A stretch of DNA of 29,753 nucleotides from Candidatus Pacebacteria bacterium UBA1364 (GTDB lineage: Bacteria > Patescibacteriota > Microgenomatia > UBA1400 > PJMF01). Both the position numbers and the translations under genes were made by a program. The stretch is taken from positions 33,916 to 63,668 of the forward strand of contig DBRQ01000002.1 in NCBI GenBank assembly GCA_002306345.1. The letters run 5' to 3'. This document shows positions 14,714 to 20,951 of the stretch, piece after piece (within the stretch, counting starts at the first letter, position 1; every line of letters begins with the position of its first letter). The notes under the pieces are model-generated. The model had not been told where the DNA came from and searched no databases. It was given only the letters and a program-made list of their open reading frames with translations.

Positions 14714-15232
14714 TTAATCTTTATATTTAACTGCTACCCCAAGTCCAATTAAAAATAAAGCAAAAAGAGCGCTTAAAAAAGTATTCTCCAACGTGCCAGA
14801 GGCTGGCAACTCACTAGAGGTACTAGACGTAGTTTGGCTGGCGGTGGGCACTGCAGTAGGGACAGGGGTGGTAGTGGCTGATGGCGAACTGATGATTAAA
14901 GTAAAATTCAAACCAGTTTGGTCAGGAGCGGTAATTGCCACTGCGTGACTATCATAAGTTAAACCAGAAAGGTAACTAGACCAAGCTCCAGTTTGGTTTG
15001 CTGTAGCGTTGTAGGTCACATCGTCAATCTTAATGGCCACCGAACTGGAAGCGACAGCATTACCATAAAGCGTAAACGAATTGAAAGGATAGCTGTAAGT
15101 CGACACAGTCGTACCTATCCCAGCACCACTAAGGTCTATCGTGCCAATCTTGGTTAATTCCAAAGCAGCTACTGAGTCAACAGAACCTAAAAAAAATAAA
15201 ACAAAAGACAAAAAGACTAAAATTTTCTTCAT
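14714..15232 (-). CDS. Secreted surface protein with LPxxG sorting signal
   Basis: The protein has 172 residues. It opens with a clear signal peptide (MKKILVFLSFVLFFLGSV, likely cut after VAA or nearby), followed by a beta-rich domain with regularly spaced small and aromatic residues (SSVAIKIDDVTYNATANQTG). A Thr/Ser/Pro linker follows, then a sortase-type tail: LPASG, a hydrophobic helix (FLSALFALFLIGLGVAV) and the basic KYKD end. The middle domain resembles Ig-like modules that bind or display surface partners. The frame can be read from GTG 15253, overlapping the pfkB stop, but ATG 15232 puts the signal peptide at the very N-terminus and is preferred. No sortase is recognised with certainty in the window. 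The ligand is unknown. Confidence 0.85.
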   Translation of the reverse strand: MKKILVFLSFVLFFLGSVDSVAALELTKIGTIDLSGAGIGTTVSTYSYPFNSFTLYGNAVASSSVAIKIDDVTYNATANQTGAWSSYLSGLTYDSHAVAITAPDQTGLNFTLIISSPSATTTPVPTAVPTASQTTSSTSSELPASGTLENTFLSALFALFLIGLGVAVKYKD

Positions 15233-15252
15233 ATCCGCTAGTTCATTAAACA

Positions 15253-16188
15253 CTAATTTTGCTGCTTTGTTAACTCTAAAATTTGTGCCTTACGCAATAA
15301 ACCAAGCTTGGCACCAAAATAAGCAATGACGTTGCCAGCATTTTTAACTCCCCAAGCAATGGCCATTGGAATTTGATAACCATTTAAAAGTGCTGCCACA
15401 TAGCCAGCAGCAAAAGCATCGCCAGCGCCGGTACTGTCAACCAAAGCGTTAGCCTCACCCATAAATTCAAATTTTTTCTTACCAAAATAGTGTACCTCAC
15501 CACCTTCTTTACCTTTAGTAATTACTACTTGAGGAAAATTTAATAGAATTTGCTCATGTAAAGGTTCCACTAGCTGCCATTCTTCTTGATTAACGAAAAA
15601 GACCTCGCAGGGAATTTGTTCGATAGAAAATGCACCGGCAACCAATGATAAAAGTTCTTTTTTACCAGGATTCCAGGACATTTTTGTTTCCTGATTATTG
15701 TTGAGTACTTTAAAAATTTTGCTTAAAGTTTCTTGGCGACCTCCAATGCTAGAAAGATGAATCCACCTGCTTTGACTTAACCAAAAAGCTGGAATATCAA
15801 AAGGATCCAATAACGAAGCCGCTCCTCGGTGTACTAAGGCTACCCTTTCTGAATTTTTAGCCACTAAAACCACCGAGCCGCCAGTTCTTTCTAACTTTTC
15901 TTGGATTAATAGATTGGTTTCTACACCCTCTTTTTGAAAATCAGCAGTAATTAAACTAGCAAATTCATCACAACCTGTTTCAGAAATCACCGCTACGTTA
16001 AGACCTAAACGAGCAAAAGCAACCGCTGTGTTGCTGGCACCACCCCCGGTAACAATGTGAAAATCTGACAATTCAAGTTTGTCACCGTAGGTTAAAGTTT
16101 GCTTATTGTCAATGCGGTTTGCTTCCAAATCATTAGACTGAATAAAGATGTCCAATAAAGAAGAACCAATAGAAATTACGTCATACAT
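15253..16188 (-). CDS. PfkB family carbohydrate (or nucleoside) kinase
   Basis: The 311 residues show the ribokinase-family layout: the first strand DVISIGSSLLDIFI, the substrate loop GGGASNTAVAFARLG (about residues 47-61), the lid strands TGGSVVLVAK, and the signature DSTGAGDAFAAGYVAALLNG (about 250-269) with the anion hole GAGD and catalytic Asp. These enzymes pass the ATP gamma-phosphate to a sugar or nucleoside hydroxyl. The substrate is not readable; ribose, adenosine or a sugar phosphate are all possible. The gene follows rpiB-rpe-LOG, which argues for pentose or nucleoside-derived pentose use. No clear ribosome site precedes the ATG at 16188, although a GGGAGG lies farther upstream near 16225. 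Confidence 0.92.
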   Translation of the reverse strand: MYDVISIGSSLLDIFIQSNDLEANRIDNKQTLTYGDKLELSDFHIVTGGGASNTAVAFARLGLNVAVISETGCDEFASLITADFQKEGVETNLLIQEKLERTGGSVVLVAKNSERVALVHRGAASLLDPFDIPAFWLSQSRWIHLSSIGGRQETLSKIFKVLNNNQETKMSWNPGKKELLSLVAGAFSIEQIPCEVFFVNQEEWQLVEPLHEQILLNFPQVVITKGKEGGEVHYFGKKKFEFMGEANALVDSTGAGDAFAAGYVAALLNGYQIPMAIAWGVKNAGNVIAYFGAKLGLLRKAQILELTKQQN

Positions 16189-16245
16189 AAAGGGCAGACT
16201 TTCTGTGGTCGCTTGCTAAACCTCCCGTCTATTTTAGCTTAAAAA

Positions 16246-16869
16246 CTAGGTCAATTTCAAGCGCCGCGCTGCCATCTCCTCTTCAAAAATCCTTAAAGCA
16301 ACTTTAAATTCCGAGAGATCATTTACAATACGATAAACTTGCGACTCCTTATAACCAATCACAAAATTTTTATCAACCATATCCATAAATTCATGCCAAA
16401 ATGCGCCATAAAGAATCAAGGGCTTATGATTACCATAATATAAATGTGCCAATAGCCAGGCGGTGGCCCATTCGCTTAAAGTACCAGTGCCACCTTTAAA
16501 ACAAATAAATAAATCGGCAACATCCATCAATTTGAACATACGATCGATATAATTAGCAGTTTTGATCTCTTGGTCAGCAATATTTTGCACTGCTCGGCCT
16601 TCAAATTCTGGCAAATCTTGTGGATAAAAAGTTACCACTAGCGTTTTTCCTCCAGCAGCTTTGGCCCCTTCACTCGCCGCTTGCATAACACCAGGGCCGC
16701 CGCCATTGATAATAATTTTACCCTTTGAAGCAGCATATTTAGCAGCAGCAAAAGCTTCTTGATAAGTTGGATCGTGTTTGTCGCAATCAGCTCCACCAAA
16801 AAAAACAATGTTTTTGATTTTGCAAAGACGATTAGATTTTGGGATCAATACTTTTTTACTATTTAACAT
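16246..16869 (-). CDS. LOG family protein (nucleotide 5'-monophosphate nucleosidase-like)
   Basis: The 207 residues carry the two signatures of the LOG/'lysine decarboxylase-like' family: GGGPGVMQAASEGAKAAGG (about residues 56-74) and KGGTGTLSEWATAW (about 123-136), the latter matching PGGxGTxxE with Lys in place of Pro. Family members such as LOG and PpnN cut the N-glycosidic bond of nucleoside monophosphates to give a base and ribose 5-phosphate. The product would fit the next enzymes in this cluster: ribose-5-phosphate isomerase and ribulose-phosphate epimerase. The start codon overlaps the 3' end of rpe by 11 nt, so translation is probably coupled. Older 'lysine decarboxylase' labels for this family are misleading. 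Confidence 0.9.
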   Translation of the reverse strand: MLNSKKVLIPKSNRLCKIKNIVFFGGADCDKHDPTYQEAFAAAKYAASKGKIIINGGGPGVMQAASEGAKAAGGKTLVVTFYPQDLPEFEGRAVQNIADQEIKTANYIDRMFKLMDVADLFICFKGGTGTLSEWATAWLLAHLYYGNHKPLILYGAFWHEFMDMVDKNFVIGYKESQVYRIVNDLSEFKVALRIFEEEMAARRLKLT

Positions 16870-17527
16870 AAGAAAGAAACTCCTCTACAGCTCGCTTATA
16901 ATCTGAAGCTTGATTGAAAGCAGAATTAACGGTTGCTCCATCAATGCCAAATTTTTGTAGTTGTTCTATGTTGGTTTGCTTGACTCCACCATCGACAAAA
17001 ATTTTTACTGGTTCACCCTTAGCGATTTTTTCTTTAGCTTTCCTAATTTTTTCAAAAAGAAAAGGATTTTGTATTTGACCAGAAGCACCCGCCTCAACGC
17101 CCAAAAGTAAAATCGCGTCCATCCACTCCCAACTACTATAATCAATTGACTCGATAGGAGTAAATAAATCTAAGGCTAGACCAGCGCGCCAACTTTGTTT
17201 CTTCACTTCTTCTAAAAAAGCTACTTGATAAGACATTTTTTCAACTTGACCAAAAACTGCCCGAATGGGCAAGTGACGACAATATGCTTCCATTTCCCAC
17301 ACATAATCCATTGGCTCTTCAGTCATCAAGTGAAAATCAATTTGTAAACCAGCAAAATCAATGTCAACCAAGTCTTGTGGGGTAAAAGTGGGAGCATCAG
17401 CAAAAACACAGTCAACGATATCGATTTGGATAGCAGTAATTAATTGGCTACTTTTGGCTAACTCAATTTGTTTTTTAGCTACAGCCAAATCACTGGTTAA
17501 AATATTGGCACTAATGTCTAAAGGCAT
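16859..17527 (-). CDS. rpe: Ribulose-phosphate 3-epimerase-like protein, divergent
   Basis: The 222 residues form the TIM barrel of the ribulose-phosphate-binding family: SANILTSDLA at the N-terminus, IDFHLMTEEP (about residues 64-73) and KIFVDGGVKQTNI (about 175-187) near the end. The enzyme interconverts ribulose 5-phosphate and xylulose 5-phosphate. The first metal and catalysis motif, usually HxDVMDGxFVPN, reads QIDIVDCVFADAPTF here. The metal-ligand His is Gln, Gly is Cys and the VPN part is gone, while both Asp residues, the later HLM and the DGG Asp remain. It may therefore have altered activity or substrate. It starts 15 nt after rpiB and overlaps the LOG gene, in one operon. Confidence 0.82.
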   Translation of the reverse strand: MPLDISANILTSDLAVAKKQIELAKSSQLITAIQIDIVDCVFADAPTFTPQDLVDIDFAGLQIDFHLMTEEPMDYVWEMEAYCRHLPIRAVFGQVEKMSYQVAFLEEVKKQSWRAGLALDLFTPIESIDYSSWEWMDAILLLGVEAGASGQIQNPFLFEKIRKAKEKIAKGEPVKIFVDGGVKQTNIEQLQKFGIDGATVNSAFNQASDYKRAVEEFLSYVK

Positions 17528-17542
17528 AGTTTTTCTTTTTCT

Positions 17543-18013
17543 TTAAATTGAATGACTATTTTCGTAATTACTAATTTCTGCAAGTCTTCTCCTGTGTCGT
17601 TGCGCTTGATCTACTGGAGTACTTAAAAAAATTTCAAAAAGCCGCATAATTTTTTCTGAAGACAAATAGTCACCAGCCATAGCAATCACGTTGGCTTGAT
17701 TATGACTTTTGGCGTGCGAGGCTATGGCTTCGCTGTAAAGTTCAACTGCTCTAATACCTTTAACTTTATTAGCGGCAATCACCATTCCAGAGCCAGAACG
17801 ACAGAACAAAATGCCTAAACTTTGTTCTGGTTCTTTTTGAGCAGCAACTTTTTGCGCCACATTAAAAGCAATTAATGGATAATCGTCATTTTCTGCATAA
17901 ACCTGCGCTCCGCAATCCTCAAAACTGAGTTCAGGATGGGCCTGAGTAAGATTTTTTTTAAATTCTTCCTTTAAAGCAAAGCCTCCATGGTCAGCACCAA
18001 GATAAATTTTCAT
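17543..18013 (-). CDS. rpiB: Ribose-5-phosphate isomerase B (RpiB/LacA/LacB family)
   Basis: The enzyme interconverts ribose 5-phosphate and ribulose 5-phosphate. The 156 residues are full length for the family. The N-terminal YLGADHGGFALKEEF holds the substrate-binding Asp-His, DCGAQVYAENDDYPLIA follows, and GILFCRSGSGMVIAANKVKGIRA (about residues 68-90) holds the catalytic Cys, though the usual CGTGIGM reads CRSGSGM. HAKSHNQANVIAMAG completes the phosphate site. The gene is first in the rpiB-rpe-LOG-pfkB group. It has its own extended -10 six nt before the ATG and lies just after a strong terminator that isolates it from the small gene upstream. Confidence 0.95.
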   Translation of the reverse strand: MKIYLGADHGGFALKEEFKKNLTQAHPELSFEDCGAQVYAENDDYPLIAFNVAQKVAAQKEPEQSLGILFCRSGSGMVIAANKVKGIRAVELYSEAIASHAKSHNQANVIAMAGDYLSSEKIMRLFEIFLSTPVDQAQRHRRRLAEISNYENSHSI

Positions 18014-18019
18014 AAGGCT

Positions 18020-18028
18020 AATATATCA
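18020..18028 (-). promoter_or_regulatory. Extended -10 promoter of rpiB (TGATATATT), probably leaderless
   Basis: On the minus strand TGATATATT ends 6 nt before the rpiB ATG. It lies directly after the terminator of the preceding small gene, which makes an independent transcription start here more credible. Confidence 0.6.
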
Positions 18029-18037
18029 TTTACAGCA

Positions 18038-18065
18038 AGAAAAAGCCCCGCTCAAAAGCGGGGCT
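18038..18065 (-). terminator. Intrinsic terminator after the small conserved gene
   Basis: AGCCCCGCT (18044-18052) and AGCGGGGCT (18057-18065) form a perfect 9-bp GC-rich stem with a 4-nt loop, followed on the minus strand by TTTTTCT. It ends transcription of the 67-residue gene before rpiB. Confidence 0.93.
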
Positions 18066-18093
18066 ATCTTTTCACAAAAAGTGATAGAGCACT

Positions 18094-18297
18094 TTATTTC
18101 TTCTTCAAAACTGGCATGCCAGTTCGTTTGGTTTCAACCACTTGATAAGCGGCTGGTACTGCACTTAAAGAACCTTCACGAATATCACGAGCGAAGAAGT
18201 AGATAGTTTGCACTCTACCATTCTTCAAAGTGACGTCTCTGGTGTGAAGGTAATAGGTCTGACCCTTTGAGTTTGTGTAACTATAGGCGTTTGCCAT
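18094..18297 (-). CDS. Small conserved protein of unknown function (67 residues)
   Basis: The protein has 67 residues and no membrane helix. It begins MANAYSYTNSKGQTYYLHTR, continues with strands DVTLKNGRVQTIYFFARDI, and ends in VVETKRTGMPVLKKK. I recall very similar short proteins (SYxNSKGxTYYLH, then TIYYFA, and a KRTGxPxLKKK end) in many CPR genomes, but their role is not known to me. The size, compact fold and basic tail would suit a ribosome- or RNA-associated protein; this is inference only. An AGAAGG site lies about 9 nt before the ATG, a 9-bp hairpin lies just before that, and an independent terminator follows. It is a single-gene unit and may be well expressed. Confidence 0.85.
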   Translation of the reverse strand: MANAYSYTNSKGQTYYLHTRDVTLKNGRVQTIYFFARDIREGSLSAVPAAYQVVETKRTGMPVLKKK

Positions 18298-18310
18298 ATT
18301 TTACCCTTCT

Positions 18311-18332
18311 TTCTCTATGGATTCATAGAGAA
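18311..18332 (-). promoter_or_regulatory. Perfect 9-bp hairpin in the leader of the 67-residue gene
   Basis: TTCTCTATG (18311-18319) pairs exactly with CATAGAGAA (18324-18332) around a 4-nt loop. In the minus-strand mRNA it ends just 5' of the AGAAGG ribosome-binding site. It could stabilise the 5' end or control access to that site. There is no T run, so it is not a terminator. Confidence 0.75.
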
Positions 18333-18402
18333 TAATTTTTATTACTACTTAAGCCTAGCATACTTGACTAGCTAATCAAGAAGCAGTTTTGTTTTTTATA
18401 TG

Positions 18403-18432
18403 TCAAAATATATCAAAAATGATCAAAAACAG
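18403..18432. repeat. Three A-tract repeats phased at 10 bp
   Basis: TCAAAATATA, TCAAAAATGA and TCAAAAACAG follow each other with a 10-bp period, so the A-tracts lie on one face of the helix and should bend the DNA. They lie between the stop of the membrane protein gene (18436) and the promoter region of the 67-residue gene, and include TTGACA on the minus strand. Confidence 0.5.
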
Positions 18433-18435
18433 TAA

Positions 18436-18945
18436 TTATTTTGTCTCCGTAGCAGCTATTTCCACCTGCAATAAGATGTCTTGAAGCATCAAGTCAGAAG
18501 CCTTAGCAACTACCACTTTGACTGGTAAAACATCGGCTGAAACGGCGGCACTGCCAATATAACCAGCTTTAGAATAAGTAAGATTAAAAACGCGTTTCTT
18601 GGAGTCATCGGAGGGAGAAGCTAACCAAACTGCATATTCTTCCTTTGATTCAGGCAAATTAGCAGTCACAGTAAAATTAAATTTGCCATCCACGATTTGG
18701 TAACGTACTTCACCAGTGGCTTGATCAACACCCTGCATATCTAGGGTTGTGTAATCAGGACTACCTTTGATAATGCTATCTTGCACTTCACTTGGCAAAC
18801 TTTCGACTTGTAATTGCGAATCTAATAAACTAATTGGTGTTTCGGCAGTTTTACCTTGATACCAACGCACAAACATGATGATCACCAAAATAAGGGCAAT
18901 TAACGGTAAAAGATAAGGCAGTAAATTTTGCAATTTTTTTGACAT
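18436..18945 (-). CDS. Single-pass membrane protein with extracytoplasmic domain, unknown function
   Basis: The protein has 169 residues. Short basic MSKKLQ, one membrane helix (LLPYLLPLIALILVIIMFVRW, residues about 8-28), then about 140 residues outside the membrane rich in beta-strand pattern (EVRYQIVDGKFNFTVTANLP, YAVWLASPSDDSKKRVFNLT). The outer domain resembles anti-sigma-type or 'electron-transfer-like' beta sandwiches in its alternating pattern, but I cannot name a family. The ATG at 18945 was chosen over 18957 because AAGGA lies 4 nt upstream and the helix then starts near the N-terminus. The upstream neighbour is the YjjX-like NTPase gene, 47 bp away. Confidence 0.75.
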   Translation of the reverse strand: MSKKLQNLLPYLLPLIALILVIIMFVRWYQGKTAETPISLLDSQLQVESLPSEVQDSIIKGSPDYTTLDMQGVDQATGEVRYQIVDGKFNFTVTANLPESKEEYAVWLASPSDDSKKRVFNLTYSKAGYIGSAAVSADVLPVKVVVAKASDLMLQDILLQVEIAATETK

Positions 18946-18992
18946 ATTTCCTTGCACTAAGTATTACTATGATCTCATTCTGCCGGGAAAAT

Positions 18993-19562
18993 TTACTTTG
19001 TCAAGAGAGAGTCTTGACCGTACCAGAGGCCAATGGCAATTTTGACCACACTAGCATATTCATCACTGCGGTTAGTAAAATGATTGGTCAAAAAACCAAT
19101 CATGCCTTCCTTCTTGCGTACATCTGGATCTTTCAAACGTCGACCTAAAGCTGGCCCCATTTCTTCACCAGCCAAAAGTAAATCAGACATAAAATCTGGC
19201 AAAGGAAAACGCGCTCCATTACTGTAATAGCTATTGCCATCTTGATCCATAACTACTGCCCAAACAGTCGACCAAAGCTCTGAACTATGATTGGCAAAAG
19301 CAGGTTGAAAAACTCCACCCTCTAAACCTATAAACAAAGCCTCTTCATTATCCGATACTAATTGTTGACTGTGAGCCAAAGTGCGTACTCGATAAGCACG
19401 ATTAAAAGCACCCAATTTAGTTTCTTCGTCACTCATTGGTTGCACCGATACCCCACTGGTTACTTCAAAGCCTTTTACTAAAGCATTGGGAAATTGCTTT
19501 TGTGTCGCCAGCAACACTGCATTGATCTTAACTGGATTTTTGGAAGCAACAAAAAATTTCAT
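18993..19562 (-). CDS. yjjX: Inosine/xanthosine triphosphatase-like NTPase (YjjX/DUF84 family)
   Basis: The 189 residues match the DUF84/YjjX family, which hydrolyses non-canonical ITP and XTP and so keeps deaminated purines out of RNA and DNA. Visible signatures are FVASKNPVKINAVLLAT at the N-terminus, VSVQPMSDEETKLGAFNRAYR (about residues 40-60), the acidic FIGLEGGVF, and GNSYYSNGARFPLP. C-terminal GMIGFLTNHFTNRSDEYAS matches the family's closing region. It starts 9 nt after the NUDIX gene, so both housecleaning enzymes are likely made together. A TAAAAT that overlaps the NUDIX stop lies 6 nt before its ATG and could give an extra leaderless transcript. Confidence 0.9.
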   Translation of the reverse strand: MKFFVASKNPVKINAVLLATQKQFPNALVKGFEVTSGVSVQPMSDEETKLGAFNRAYRVRTLAHSQQLVSDNEEALFIGLEGGVFQPAFANHSSELWSTVWAVVMDQDGNSYYSNGARFPLPDFMSDLLLAGEEMGPALGRRLKDPDVRKKEGMIGFLTNHFTNRSDEYASVVKIAIGLWYGQDSLLTK

Positions 19563-19571
19563 GTAAAAATT

Positions 19572-20081
19572 TTATAAATGATCTTTAAATTTGGCAAAGG
19601 CGTTGGTCGCTATATCAAGCACAAAAGCTCCTCGATCTCCACCAAAGTCATAATTTGCTAAATTAGTCTGCGTTACCCAAGCATATTTTTGGTGCTCACT
19701 AGATATTTGGATTGCTGCTTGATTGGTCAAAGAGAAATCAATTCCCCAACCACAAATGATAGTAAAAATTTGCTGCTGACTATCAAAATAAGTGGAAAAA
19801 TGAGTTAATTTGCTTAAATCAAAAATATTTTCTGAAACCTCTAAAGCAGTTTCTTCAAAAATTTCCCTACTGATATCGGCTAAATGAAGATTGGCAGCAG
19901 AGGTTTGCTGTAAAGCCGGCCACTCGCTGTTGCCACCTGGCAAATCCCAACAATTTGGTCTAGATATCGAACTAGAGTTGCGTTGTAAAAGCAACACTTC
20001 GCTGGAAAATTCGCCTTGACGAATAATGGCTGCTTTTTGCAGTAATTTAACATTATCTGTCAATTGTTGTTTTGCTGCCAT
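19572..20081 (-). CDS. NUDIX hydrolase
   Basis: The 169 residues form a Nudix fold: strands LLQKAAIIRQGEFSSEVLLLQRN, then WDLPGGNSEWPALQQTSAAN and ISREIFEETALEVSEN. The catalytic helix REIFEET is intact. The stretch between the GG and that helix is longer than in the standard Nudix box (GX5EX7REUXEEXGU), so the box carries an insertion and its first Glu is not at the normal place. The tail has the usual ISSEHQKYAWVTQTNL. Substrate unknown; nucleotide di- or triphosphates are typical. I chose ATG 20081 because AGGA lies 5 nt before it. A decayed second NUDIX gene lies immediately upstream. Confidence 0.88.
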   Translation of the reverse strand: MAAKQQLTDNVKLLQKAAIIRQGEFSSEVLLLQRNSSSISRPNCWDLPGGNSEWPALQQTSAANLHLADISREIFEETALEVSENIFDLSKLTHFSTYFDSQQQIFTIICGWGIDFSLTNQAAIQISSEHQKYAWVTQTNLANYDFGGDRGAFVLDIATNAFAKFKDHL

Positions 20082-20151
20082 GAATCCTATTCTCTCAAGA
20101 ATGAGACAACTTAGCAAGATCAAAAGCCTTGATCACTCCTTCACAAAAACT

Positions 20152-20329
20152 TCACATTAATTCTTTTTTATATTTTCCTTTTAGATCTTCTGAAGAAAAC
20201 CAAGCAATTTCTGTTAACTCACTCTCTTTTGGACCAAGTCAAAGATTTAGCTTTTTTATGTTTAATTAAAAGAACTTTATTGTTTTGGACAAGAAACGCC
20301 GAAACTGTAAAACAAAGTTTTGGAATCAT
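20152..20329 (-). pseudogene. Broken NUDIX hydrolase gene, internal part deleted
   Basis: From ATG 20329, 36 codons read MIPKLCFTVSAFLVQNNKVL followed by LIKHKKAKSL, a typical Nudix N-terminus, before a TGA at 20219-20221. In another frame, downstream codons read LGPKESELTEIAWFSSEDLK and run to TGA 20152-20154, a typical Nudix C-terminus. The region between, which would hold the catalytic Nudix box (about 70-90 residues), is absent and the two parts are out of frame. The best reading is an internal deletion of a complete gene, leaving about 60 codons. The intact NUDIX gene lies 70 bp downstream. This fills the otherwise gene-free stretch 20124-20339. Confidence 0.8.
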
Positions 20330-20339
20330 CTGAAATAAA

Positions 20340-20924
20340 TCAGATCAAACTCATTTGTGTTCCACTAGCTTTAGAACAAGTGAAAGAAAAATCAACCGGT
20401 GCCTCAATTAAACGGTTCCATTTATTGCGGAATTTAATTTTGCCATTTTTGAGACCATAATCATAAATATCTCGAGTAACTTCTACATCACGTAAACAAT
20501 ATTTTTCTAAAGCAGCAAAATCACCAGACTTGTAATAACGAATAGCATCCAAACCATCGCCATTTTTGCCAGCACCTAAAGTTTCTTTAGCAACGGCATC
20601 CAAACTAATGCGATGCCCCACACTTTTTTTGATGCGATCCATGACATCCAAAGTGGGAATCCGACTAATGTCAGCATTATAATAGGGAATAAAAGTAGGC
20701 ATATCAAAACCATCGATGTTAAAACCTACCACTACGTCAGCCCGTTCCAAAAGAGGAAACAGTCGTGACAAATCTTTTTCAAAAAAAGACTGCATAATTC
20801 CTTTTTGAAAACGGTTTTCACGCACACAAACACCCACAAAAGAAATGCCCAACTTCTCAGGAAAATAACCTCCTACATCATCAAAAATTTGTTTAGTTTC
20901 AACATCTAAAATAACTTCTAACAT
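20340..20924 (-). CDS. DEDDy 3'-5' exonuclease-like protein (RNase H fold)
   Basis: The 194 residues contain the three exonuclease motifs. Exo I is ILDVETKQIFD near the N-terminus (Asp-x-Glu), Exo II is ADVVVGFNIDGFDMPTF (about residues 62-78) with Asp, and Exo III is YCLRDVEVTRDIY (about 142-154) with the YxxxD pattern of DEDDy enzymes. There is no polymerase, helicase or HRDC domain, so it is a stand-alone exonuclease. Such proteins trim DNA or RNA ends; the substrate is not readable here. It lies between galU and the NUDIX genes on the same strand, 27 nt after the galU stop. Confidence 0.88.
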   Translation of the reverse strand: MLEVILDVETKQIFDDVGGYFPEKLGISFVGVCVRENRFQKGIMQSFFEKDLSRLFPLLERADVVVGFNIDGFDMPTFIPYYNADISRIPTLDVMDRIKKSVGHRISLDAVAKETLGAGKNGDGLDAIRYYKSGDFAALEKYCLRDVEVTRDIYDYGLKNGKIKFRNKWNRLIEAPVDFSFTCSKASGTQMSLI

Positions 20925-20951
20925 AAAAGAATCATCTTATTTAATTTTGCT

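Noticed and set aside
20152..20329. UGA read as an amino acid (as in Gracilibacteria) making one long NUDIX frame
   Set aside because: Reading through the TGA does not reach the Nudix C-terminal frame, and ftsK uses TGA as a proper stop.
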